Origin: Folioceros fuciformis
Taxonomy: Eukaryota > Anthocerotophyta > Anthocerotopsida > Anthocerotales
Assembly: GCA_049999805.1 (NCBI GenBank)
Contig: JBNGIO010006342.1
Span: 289,241-310,623 of the forward strand
Direction of reading: 5' to 3'
DNA: 21,383 nucleotides
Under the pieces are notes generated by a model, which saw only the letters and a program-made list of their open reading frames with translations, was not told the origin of the DNA and did not search any database. Numbering within the stretch: position 1 is the first letter of the stretch; each line of letters begins with the position of its first letter. Positions 9,344 to 18,069 of this stretch are shown in pieces. Position numbers and translations under genes: made by a program.

Positions 9344-9514
9344 CACAACGAACAGCACAGTCCATGCCACTTGTCCCTCAGCGGGAGTGCTCCCGAATGA
9401 ACGTTGTAAGGTCTGGAGTTGCATCAGGGTCATGGACGGGCTGCCATTTTTGCTGGACTGTATCATCATTCCAAGCAGGTCGTGGCCGTCGGGGATGCTC
9501 CTCGTCCTAGCCAT
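9344..9514 (-). pseudogene. Possible cytochrome P450 exon relic (CYP72-clan-like)
   Basis: A minus-strand open stretch reads IPDGHDLLGMMIQSSKNG, then SMTL, then about 10 residues later FGSTPAEGQVAWTVL. In plant CYP72-clan P450s a DLLG(L/M)M block is followed by a short loop, (M/S)MT, and then the I helix with (A/G)Gx(D/E)TT and a downstream WT-containing segment. The block order and spacing fit, but the I-helix acid-threonine motif is degraded. No heme-binding FxxGxRxCxG is found nearby. The frame runs on into the antisense of the tRNA region, so this can only be a fragment. The homology is judged by eye from a short region. Confidence 0.33.
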
Positions 9515-9536
9515 TCAGTGCCTGAGCCCGGCCTTG

Positions 9537-9839
9537 TTAGAGAAAAGTGGCTGCCAGGAGGTAGAACGGTTGGAACCAGCGGTATCCGTTGCTCGTGACT
9601 TCGTAAGGGTACACTTCGGAGTACACTTGGAAATCCCTCTCCATCCTGAAAGTGGTGCTCTCCGCACAGGTTATGTGGAACTGCAGCATGATGAGATTGA
9701 CATCACTCTTCATTAATTCCTGGTGGTGGTATGTTTTACACTGGGCCTGATGCTGGAGATGTCTCCCGAACTGAACTGCAAGTGTATGATTCAGGACAAT
9801 GTTTGTTCGGAAAAACTCGGGCCAAGCACTGTGACACAT
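9537..9839 (-). CDS. Unrecognised 100-codon open frame
   Basis: It opens at ATG 9839 and ends just upstream of the P450-like stretch on the same strand. The C-terminal half is rich in aromatic residues (VYPYEVTSNGYRWFQPFYLL) and reads like protein. No family is recognised, and the opposite strand is also open across 9387-9716, which weakens the case. It could be another decayed exon of the same former gene or chance. Confidence 0.2.
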   Translation of the reverse strand: MCHSAWPEFFRTNIVLNHTLAVQFGRHLQHQAQCKTYHHQELMKSDVNLIMLQFHITCAESTTFRMERDFQVYSEVYPYEVTSNGYRWFQPFYLLAATFL

Positions 9840-10986
9840 ATAAAAGGGTATCAGATATATGAGATATGGTGAACCTCCAGAATCCGAAGCTAAAGATCAC
9901 ACACCACTCCGAAGAAACTTAAGCAATATCTCCGCCTACACTGCATGCACAGCAGTTTATTTGCTCCTGAGGCCTCCAGGACTTCGAGTCTTAGTTTGTT
10001 GTATCTGCAGCATTTCAGTACAAGGTTTATTGAACAAGTGCGGACAGAAGACCTGTTTCCATTCAAGGTGATCACTGATTTCCATGTTTGTGGTCTGCCG
10101 ATATTCTGCGCTTATCTGAAAAATTTGTTGCCCTTGTACGACGTATCTACAATCTGTGTCTCGCAGGAAATCTGAGAGCCTCACTCCCTGCTCCCAGCAA
10201 AGTCTTGACGATGCACAGAACGAGGAGGTCGTCAAGCGGACCATTTTCACCTTGTGATGTCTTGGCCCTGCATCCCGGCTGCCCGAGTTCTTTCATCAGA
10301 GCTTCTGCTTATGCTCGCCACAGGATTTCCACTTGTCGGTCTGTGGCAGAGCGGCCACAACGGCGGTTCGGGCAGCTTTGACTAACGAGCTTCTTGTTTG
10401 GTGCTCAGCCGAAGGACCCGAACCTCGTCCCAAAGTCTGTCCTCGCACTGCCTTTTTCTATGTATTTCGACAATTCTTGCTCTTAGAGAACCTCATATAC
10501 GGTGCAAGTATGACCGCCATTGTGTGTTCCTGCGTGATGGCAGCACGGTGTCTCTGCGGGAGCGTATGGATCAGCAAAAGTTGCCGGGTCGAGAAAATGG
10601 CTGTAGTAAATCACAACAGCGCTCATCCTCGTTTCGAGAGAAGGTGCAGAGGCCTACCGTGTAGAGGTGGAGCAAATTGGCCTGGGATGATCGATCGCTT
10701 GGATTTGCACGAAACTCGGATATCTCCCACACCCTGAAATCGTTGGCTTCACATTGCAAATTCAGAAAGTGGAAAGAGCAAGCGTGCAAGCATCGATGCA
10801 GCTTTCTGAGCGTTCCACAGCAACAGATTGATGCACTTCATGTACAATTGTTATTTTGGTCTTTTGCAGAACGAAGAAACTTACAGGGCCGAATCGAGCT
10901 CTGTGTCTAGCAATGAAATATTCGTCGTCTACAACAAGCACAAACTCCTACTTTCTCTGTTCCGGTGACATTCATGTCTCCAGACT
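9840..10986. other. Possible decayed gene region, no recognised product
   Basis: A TATAAAAGG box sits on the plus strand at about 9842. Several plus-strand frames follow, the longest being 10333-10737 (134 codons) and a second register open across 10398-10910 except for one TAG at 10662-10664. Segments such as SQQSLDDAQNEEVVKRTIF (about 10195-10250, plus) look coding, and splice-like signals occur (CTGTGTCTCGCAG near 10168), but no family is recognised and no continuous model can be built. It is best read as a broken or multi-exon unknown gene. Confidence 0.25.
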
Positions 10987-12240
10987 CGCTAAGCTTGGCC
11001 ACTGATGAAATCACTCATCATGTGATGACACCCTGTGACGATAATTCCTCTCGCCACAGCGTCGAGAAAACCTCAGGAAACCACCACGAGAGTCAATTAT
11101 CGGCACAGGACATCACCATATGATATAAGTTTCGCAGCCGATAATCCGCTGACCTTGGCCATGCCTGGAATTTCTCATCATTCCATGACACCCTGTGCCG
11201 ATAGTTCCTCTCCTCATAGCCCAGAGAAAACCTTTACAAGCTACCACGAGAGTCAATTATCGGCACAGGACATCATCAAATGATAGACGCTTCTTCATCT
11301 CGCTAGGCTTGGCCGTTATTGATCCAGTCTCTTATCGTTCCAATGACACCCTAAGCCGATAACGCTTCCCGCGATGACTTGGAGAAGCTCCACAAGCCAT
11401 CACGAGAGTCGGTTACCGGCTCAGGAGGTCATCGAATGATAGACACTTCCTTCGTCTCGCTCAGCTTGGCCATTCATCGATCCAGTCTCTTATCTTTCCA
11501 ATGACACCCTATGCCGATAACGCCTCTCGCGATGACATGGAGAAAATCCCACAAACCATCACGAGAGTCAATTATCGGCACAGGAGATCACTGAAGGATA
11601 AACGTTTGCAGTCGATGGTGTCCCTGAAGTTGTCCATCCATCCACCCAGTCTCGGATCATTCCATGACACCCTGTGCCTATAGTGTCTCTCGTCATTGCC
11701 TTGACGAAAACGTCTAAAGGCCACCACGAGAGTCAATTATCGGCACAGGACGTCACTAAATGATTTTTGGTTGATCTCGCTAACCTTGGCCATCCATGGA
11801 ATCTCTCATCATTCCATGACACCCTGTGCCGACAGTGTCTCTCGTAACAGCCTGGAGAAAACCCCATAGCCCAACACGAGAGTCAATTGTCGGCACAGGA
11901 CGTCACTAAATGATAGACTTTTTGCAGTCGGTGATCTGGCCAAGCCATTCACCGATCGCATCTCTGATCATTCCATGACACCCTGTGCCGATAGTGCCTC
12001 TCGCAATAACCTAGAGTAGAGGAAACCCGCAAACCACCACGAGAGTCAATTGTCGGCTCAGGATGTCACTAAATGATACACGTTTGACAGTCGATGATCT
12101 CGCTACGCTTGGCCGTTTCGATCATTCCATGACATCCTGTGCCGACAGTGCCTCTCGTAGTAGCTTGGAGCAAACCCCACAACCCACCGCGAGAGTCAAT
12201 TATCGGCACAGGACGTCACTAAATGATGCACATCTGGATA
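10987..12240 (+). repeat. Tandem array of eight ~157-bp units, each with a ~107-bp hairpin
   Basis: Hairpin segments run at 11017-11124, 11177-11284, 11334-11440, 11492-11600, 11656-11764, 11808-11914, 11967-12077 and 12121-12227, with start-to-start spacings of 152-164 bp. The left arm has the consensus ATCATTCCATGACACC, CTGTGCCGATAGT, CTCTCG. The right arm is CGAGAGTCAATTATCGGC, ACAGGACGTCACTAAATGAT. The arms pair over about 38 positions with about 30 matches, around a loop of about 30 nt. Spacers of about 50 bp share CTCGCTAAGCTTGGCC. Short open frames inside are not coherent between copies, so the array is not protein-coding. Several right arms contain GACGTCAC, a bZIP-type core. Confidence 0.93.
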
Positions 12241-12373
12241 GCATCTCGTATCAGCAGGCACTCCTCGACACCCATCTCTTCCCTCATGGAGGCCTCTACG
12301 GACTCTCAGACAGGCAAGCTAAGATGATGAGATAGCTCATCATTTCACACCCCTCTGTTGGAGTTCCTCGGGG

Positions 12374-12930
12374 TAGCCTCAAGAAAACATCAACAAACAA
12401 GCCACCACCACGTAAAACCCCAACAAACCAGCGATCATCAGGGAGAACCTCAACAAACAAGCCACCATAAGTAAGAACCTCCACAAGCAAGCCACCACCA
12501 GTGGGAACTTGAACAAACAAACCACCACCAGGGAGAAGCTCAACAACAAGCCACCACCAGTGAGAGCCTCAACAAACAATACAACACCTGTGACGGCCTG
12601 AACACACGAGACACCACGAGTCAGAGCATCAACAGACATGCCACCACGAGTCAGAGGATCAACAAACAAGCCACCACCAGCCAGAGCATCAACAAACAAG
12701 CAACCAACACTCACAACATCAACAGACAAGTCACCACAACTCAGAGCATCAACAAACAAGCCACCGATACTTAGAGCATCAACAGACAAGTCACCACGAG
12801 TCAGAGCATCAACAAACAAGCCACCAATCCTCAGAGCATCAACAGACAAGTCACCACGAGTCAGAGCATCAACAAACAAGCCAAAAGCAGGAGAAGCTCA
12901 ACAAACAAGCCACCACCAGGGAGAACCTCA
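12374..12930 (+). repeat. 30-bp minisatellite
   Basis: About 18 copies of a unit such as GAGCATCAACAAACAAGCCA followed by CCACGAGTCA occur, most regular at 12600-12890. Since 30 is a multiple of three, long repetitive frames stay open on both strands: plus 12638-12937 with decapeptides like RASTNKPPIL, minus 12379-12879 with FVDALTRGDL. No start context or homology supports translation. The unit resembles the loop and right-arm start of the preceding hairpin array. Confidence 0.92.
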
Positions 12931-13071
12931 GCCTTGAGGGCTAGCTAAGGAAAGAACTGCTCTTGGGACGCCCCGAGGGCTAGCTAAGGAAAGAACTGCT
13001 CTTGGGACGCCCCGNNNNNNNNNNACGCCCCGAGGGCTAGCTAAGGAAAGAACTGCTCTTGGGACGCCCCG
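12931..13071 (+). repeat. 40-bp exact tandem repeat around an assembly gap
   Basis: The unit begins GAGGGCTAGCTAAGGAAAGA and ends CTTGGGACGCCCC. Two identical copies lie before the 10-N gap at 13015-13024 and one after it, with a partial copy at the gap edge. The identity of copies next to a gap suggests that further copies are missing or collapsed in the assembly. Confidence 0.95.
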
Positions 13072-13362
13072 TCCACAACCTGCCGCAAGGCAAGCTGCTC
13101 AGGCCATGTGACTTCGCTCCGAAACTTCTAAGCTGTGGTCGGATGGGAAACGCATCGCTTTATATACTGGTCATCTGAGGCATCCTTGAATGTTTGAACG
13201 GGAACATGACCCACCTCCACCCACCTAACTGACATGGTCGGTGGGCTGTACTTAGATAAAACTGTACATCATAGGTAAAAATAGGTCGGTGAATTCAAGT
13301 TCAAATGTTAATGGTGGGCCATGAGCATTTGTGATTCAAAGTGGAATGTACTCAAGTATGCT
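13072..13362. other. Non-repetitive spacer between arrays
   Basis: No gene is seen. TTTATATA at about 13159-13166 could be a TATA box. CCCACC (around 13221) and GGTGGG (around 13241) form a short inverted repeat. Nothing else is supported. Confidence 0.5.
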
Positions 13363-13735
13363 TGGTATTTCGTTGGTAGTACGATGGTACCGAACTCAAA
13401 CGAAATACTGATGACAACAAGAATGTCTAGAACATGCCAGCTATCATGGTCGCAACAAGGACAGCTAGAAGAAGCAAATGATGCAACAACAATGGTATTT
13501 CGTTGGTAGAACAATGGTACCCAACTCAAACGAAACAAGGATGACAACAAGAACTTCTAAAAGATGCAACCCACAGCAAGCAACTGTTATGGTCCGAACA
13601 AGGATGACCAAAAGAGTAAAAGATGTAACTACAATGGTATTTCGTTGCTTGTATAATGGTACCCAACTCAAACGAAATGAGGATGATAGCAAGAATGTCT
13701 AGAAGATGCAACCCACTGCGAGGCACGATGACATA
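13363..13735 (+). repeat. Three copies of a 130-142-bp repeat
   Basis: TGGTATTTCGTTG recurs at 13363, 13493 and 13635. Each is followed by ATGGTACC(C/G)AACTCAAACGAAA, GGATGACAACAAGAA and a TCTAGAAGATGCAAC-like end. Spacings are 130 and 142 bp; the second copy has an inserted stretch. Short open frames across it are by-products of the repeat. Confidence 0.9.
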
Positions 13736-13989
13736 GAAGATGAGGCTAGCTACATGTTGTCATGTCTTCGACCTTGGATGACATTTAAGATTCTCGATCT
13801 ATGCAAATTACCCCGCTAGAGGCATAAGAAGTACATACCTAGGCAAGTAGGCAACCTTCCGAGTCACATCTAAGGGACAGGACAAAGGAATGCCTAAGCA
13901 AGCAAGTAGATGACGTTAAGTTGTCATAGAGGAGACGTGTGCAACCAAGTGAGTAGGCGATGTTAACTTGTCATGGTTAAGCATCTTTG
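13736..13989. other. Degenerate transition into the following arrays
   Basis: No gene is seen. Motifs of the next array appear in loose form: CAAGCAAGTAG, GTGAGTAGGC, GTTAACTTGTCAT. This looks like eroded array edge. Confidence 0.5.
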
Positions 13990-15010
13990 TAGTCCAATGA
14001 CAAGGCGGACGAGTACGCAAGTTGGTGAGTAAACACCTCTGCAACTCAAGGACAAGGCAAAGGAGTACCAAAGGAAGTTGGTGAGTAAACACCACTACAA
14101 CTCAAGGACAAGGCAAAGGAGTACCCAAGCAAGTTGGTAAGTAAAACACCTCTGCAACTCAAGGACAAGGTAGTCAGGCAAGTTGGTGAGTAAGCACCTC
14201 TGCAACTCAAGGACAAGGCAAAGGAGTACCCAACAAGGCAGAGAGGCAAGTGCGTGAGTAAGCACCTCCGCCACTCAAGGACAAGGCAGAGAGGCAAGTT
14301 GGTGAGTAAGCACCTCTGTGGCAGAGAGGACAAGGCAGAGAGGCAAGTTGGTGAGTAAGCACCTCTGCCACTCAAAGACAAGGTAGAGAGGCAAGTTCGT
14401 GAGTAAGCACCTCTACCACTCAAAGACAAGGTAGAGAGGCAAGTTGGTGAGTAAGCACCTCTGCAACTCAAGGACAAGGTAGAGAGGCAAGTTCGTGAGT
14501 AAGCACCTCTGCAAAGAGAGGCAAGTTCGTGAGTAAGCACCCTGCCACTCAAGGACAAGGTAGAGAGGCAAGTTCGTGAGTAAGCACCTCTGCAACTCAA
14601 GGACAAGGCATAGGAGTACCCAGCAAGGCAAAGAGGCAAGTTGGTGAGTAAGCACCTCTGCCGCTCAAGGACAAGGCAAAGGAGTACCCAACAAGGAAGA
14701 GAGGCAAGTTGGTGAGTAAGCACCTCTACCACTCAAAGACAAGGCAAAGGAGTACCCAACAAGGTAGAGAGGCAAGTTGGTGAGTAAGCACCTCTGCCAC
14801 TCAAGGACAAGGTAGAGAGGCAAGTTGGTGAGTAAGCACCTCTGCNNNNNNNNNNACTCAAGGACAAGGTAGAGAGGCAAGTTGGTGAGTAAGCACCTCT
14901 GCAACTCAAGGACAAAGTAGAGAGGCAAGTTGGTGAGTAAGCACCTCTGCAACTCAAGGACAAGGCAGAGAAGCAAGTTGGTGAGTAAGCATCTTTGGAC
15001 AAGGTCGAAA
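13990..15010 (+). repeat. 48-bp minisatellite with 56- and 68-bp variants
   Basis: About 20 copies of a unit built as GGCAAGTTGGTGAGTAAGCA, CCTCTGCAAC, TCAAGGACAAGGTAGAGA. GTGAGTAA anchors lie for example at 14302, 14351, 14399, 14447 and 14495 (about 48 bp). A variant with GGAGTACCCAACAA inserted gives 68 bp (14186 to 14254). A 10-N gap lies at 14846-14855. The minus strand stays open for 228 codons (14046-14732) with a 16-residue repeat of the type AYSRTCLSTLSLSCRG, which follows from 48 being divisible by three. Confidence 0.95.
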
Positions 15011-15039
15011 ATACACAAGCAAGCTCACAAGCAAGGAAA

Positions 15040-15735
15040 ACCTAACAACTCAAGGATAAGGTACAGGAGTACCCAAAAGGTGGCGAGTAATCGTAAACTT
15101 GTCATAACTCAAGAGGAGTACAGGCCAAGATATAACCCTGTGACAACTCAAGGACAAGGCAAAGGTGTACCCAATTAAACAAGCTGGTGAGTAACGTAAA
15201 CCTATGACAACTCACGGACAAGGCAAAGGAATACCCAACCAAGCAAGCTGGCAAGTTATGTAAACTTATGACAACTCTAGGACAAGGTAGAGCAGTACCT
15301 TACCAAGCAAGTTGGCCAGTAAGTAACGTAAAACCTATGACAACTCAAGCATAAGGTAGAGGAGTACTCAACCAAGCAAGCTGGCAAGTAATGTAAACCT
15401 GTGACAACTCAAGGACAAGGCAGAGGAGTACCCAAGCAAGTTGGCGAGTAAAGCAAACATGTGACAACTCAAGGACAAGGCAGAGGAGTATCCAAGTAAG
15501 TACAAGGACGAGGAGTACCCAAGCGAGTAAAGCAAACATGTGACAACTCAAGGACAAGGCAGAGAAGTATCCAAGCAAGTACAAGGACAAGGAGTACCCA
15601 AGCAAGCTAGCGAGTAAAGCAAACATGTGACAACTCAAGGACAAGGTAGAGGAGTACCAAAGCAAGTTGGCGAGTACCTTAAAGCTGCCAAAACTCAGGA
15701 CAAGGCAGAGGAGTACCAAAGCAAGTTGGCAAGTA
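15040..15735 (+). repeat. ~60-bp tandem repeat with insertion variants
   Basis: GACAACTCAAGGACAAGGC recurs at 15403, 15463, 15542 and 15629, followed by AGAGGAGTACCCAAGCAAG and TTGGCGAGTAA..GTAAAC. The base period is 60 bp; the 79- and 87-bp spacings contain a duplicated AAGTACAAGGA(C/A)(G/A)AGGAGTA segment. It shares the ACTCAAGGACAAGG core with the 48-bp array, so the two are related. Confidence 0.9.
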
Positions 15736-15930
15736 ACGTAAACCTGCTAAACTCAAGGACAAGGCAAGTAATGTAAACCTACTACAACTTGAAAAGAAGG
15801 CAAGTAATGTAAACCTGCTAAACTCAAGGACAAGGCAAGTAATGTAAACCTACGACAACTTGAAAAGAAGGCAAGTAATGTAAACCTGCTAAACTCAAGG
15901 ACAAGGTAAGTAATGTAAACCTATGACAGC
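15736..15930 (+). repeat. 71-bp dimeric tandem repeat
   Basis: GGCAAGTAATGTAAACCT recurs with alternating continuations, GCTAAACTCAAGGACAA (about 35 bp) and ACTACAACTTGAAAAGAA (about 36 bp). Equivalent positions lie at 15799 and 15870, so the full period is 71 bp. Confidence 0.9.
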
Positions 15931-16320
15931 TCAAAAAGAAGGCAAAAGAGTACCCAAGCAAGCTAGTGCGTAACATAAATGTGTGACAGCTAAACACTGT
16001 CACAACTTGACAAGGAGTGCTCAGGCAAGCAAGTAGGTGAGAAAAGTAAACATCCGACATCTAAGTACATACACAACTCAACAAGCAAGTGGGTGAAAAA
16101 AAAAAAAAAATCTCTGACAACGTAATCACGTGGTGCCAAAGGGACAAGCAATACTTGAGCAAGTAGGTGAGCAAAACAAACCCCAACTCACATAAGGCAC
16201 GCGGCATCACAAGCGTGGAAAGTACCCAATGAGTTGGTGAGCAACGTGAAGTTCAGACAACCTATGATTGTCATAAGGACATAACAATACATGCTCCAAA
16301 GGTAGGATAACGTAAACTCA
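15931..16320. other. Degenerate repeat region
   Basis: No gene is seen. Scattered pieces of the neighbouring units (CAAGCAAG, GTAGGTGAG, GTAAAC, GACAAC) occur without a stable period. A run of 15 A lies near 16097-16111. Confidence 0.6.
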
Positions 16321-16339
16321 CACAACATTGCTCCACTCT

Positions 16340-16720
16340 AGGGAGTGTAAGTTGTAACGTAAACTAGTGCCATAAATTCTGACAACGTAAACTCGTACGT
16401 CTTTACCCCACTATAGGGCCAGTAAGGTAAACTTGTGCCTTAAATTCCGACAATGTAAACACGTACGACTCTAACCCACTATAGGGCCAGTAAGGTAAAC
16501 TTGCGCCTTAAATCCTGACAACGTAAACTCGTACAACTCTACCCCACTGTAGGGCCATTAAGGTAAACTTGTGCCTTAAATTCTGACAACGTAAACTCGT
16601 ACGACTCTACCCCACTATAGGGTCGGTAAGGTAAACTTGTGCCTTAAAGTCTGACAACGTAAACTGGTACAGCGTACCCCACAGCCGGCCTGTAACGTAA
16701 ACATGGCCCACAAGGTGTAC
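16340..16720 (+). repeat. 68-bp tandem repeat, five copies with exact period
   Basis: GACAA(C/T)GTAAAC begins at 16381, 16449, 16517, 16585 and 16653, exactly 68 bp apart. Each unit continues with CTCGTACGACTCTACCCCAC, TATAGGGCCAGTAAGGTAAA, CTTGTGCCTTAAATTCT, with few substitutions. A diverged half copy precedes the first. It is the most regular array of the window. Confidence 0.95.
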
Positions 16721-17113
16721 TTCAAGACGTCCGTGAGCAAAGTAAACTTGTGGCAATCGATCACTACTCAAGGATGTGTAAGGAGTACAAGAAGAAGTTA
16801 AGTGAGCAACGTAAACTTCTGACAACTGAGCACCACCCAACTGTAGAGAAGTAGATTCTAGAGCAAGCTGTTATGTACAAATTTCACCTCTGACAACTGA
16901 GCACCACCGAGTCGTAGAGGTGTAAATTCTAAAGCATTCTAGAGCAAGTTGTTATGTATAGATTTCAAACCATGGCACAGGCGTGGCTTCTAGAGCAAGT
17001 TGTTTGTACAAATTTTAAGTAGATGTGTAACTTCTAAAGCAAAGTTGCGTACAAATTTCAAACTTATGACATCCAAGCATGCCACAAGGACAAGGTGTGC
17101 CCAAGTGAAATAA
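16721..17113 (+). repeat. Diverged repeats with TTCTAGAGCAAG..GTTATGTACAAATTTC core
   Basis: The core recurs near 16857, 16940, 16989 and 17031, alongside two copies of CTGACAACTGAGCACCACC (about 16817 and 16891). Spacing is irregular. No coding sequence is supported. Confidence 0.75.
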
Positions 17114-17279
17114 TTGTGGGTGCCCAACAAGGACAGGCATGCCCAAGAAGGAGAAGGTGTGCTGGCATGCTCACCAAACCCTACGGCTATCTACTTCCAC
17201 AAGGGAAGTCACAATAATAGCGACCTGGCAAGGGAGAAAATATGCTTACAAGAGATGAAAGTTGGGTTGGAGGTTTGTG

Positions 17280-17600
17280 GACTATATTACCATAGGTAAA
17301 CCAAGCCGTGTTGCAAACCTCTCAGGTATGGTGTACGTTCATTTGGGCAACATGGATCGGGTTGGAAGCTTCTTGAACATGCTACCATAGGTAAAGTGGG
17401 CCGGGTAGCAAACATCTCAGGTATGGTGTACTCTCGTATGTATGTGTAGAATGGAATGTGTAGGAAGCTTTTGGACCATACGGACTATGGTAGCGTAGAC
17501 AAATCGGGCCGAGTTGCAAAGCTCTCAAGTGTGATGTACCGGGTTGCAAGCCTCTCAGGTATTGTGTACTTCAGCATGGGTAGAGTGAGCCGGTTTGGAT
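17280..17600 (+). repeat. ~95-105-bp diverged tandem repeat, about four copies
   Basis: TACCATAGGTAAA appears at 17288 and 17383 and in altered form near 17490. Each is followed by a GGGCCG-GTTGCAAACCTCTCA-like segment and GGTATGGTGTAC. A fourth copy of the latter part lies near 17540-17570. A 61-codon open frame at 17114-17299 just before it is unrecognised. Confidence 0.75.
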
Positions 17601-17842
17601 GATAAGTAAAAGTTGATAGTAAATGTTTTACTTCTGATAAATTTATATTTTGTAGAAACAGAAATGTTATACTGATATACTATTATTTATAGTTTTACCT
17701 TGTGAATGAGTTAGAGTTGCGGTTATAACAAAATTTAAATTCCTATTTATTTGGCGTTGCATTCTTGGTGTGTGCACCGCCCGGAGGCTTCAACCTGGTT
17801 GGGAGCATGTAAAGGTTTGGGTCCAGGTGGGAGGAAGAGCAG

Positions 17843-18069
17843 ATGATGAAGTGGGGTCTGGGAGGCCTTGCTCCGGCACGAGCACCTGTGAGTCGAGATG
17901 CTGAATGGATTCGCCAGGTGAGCGACTCGAATCGGAGATTTGATGAGCTCGGTTTCTGACTTGATGTTCAGTGGTCTTGAATTTGCGTTGTCAGGTTGTG
18001 CCTCCCCGTGCCTGCCTGTCGTGTGGCTTCAGGCTCTTGGATGAAGATTGGTGGCAGGAACAATTGTGA
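17843..18069 (+). CDS. Speculative two-exon small gene (49 residues)
   Basis: An exon from ATG 17843 to CAG 17917 meets a good donor (CAG|GTGAGC). A 77-nt intron with a TTCTGAC branch-like site ends in TTGTCAG at 17994. Exon 2 (17995-18069) continues in phase 0 to TGA. The joined product would hold a CxxC (RACLSCGFRLL) and an acidic, tryptophan-rich end (DEDWWQEQL). No family is recognised and upstream exons are possible. The case rests only on splice-site quality and open phase. Confidence 0.15.

Noticed and set aside
10987-12240. CRISPR array
   Set aside because: The unit is long (157 bp), the spacers are themselves conserved between copies, and the context is a eukaryotic nuclear genome.
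12379-12937. Decapeptide-repeat protein genes on both strands
   Set aside because: Both strands are open because of the 30-bp period; no sign of a real start, stop context or homology.
14046-15018. Long minus-strand frames with a 16-residue cysteine/leucine-rich repeat as a repeat protein gene
   Set aside because: They follow directly from a 48-bp array with period divisible by three; unit-length changes shift the frame, and there is no non-repeat domain or start context.
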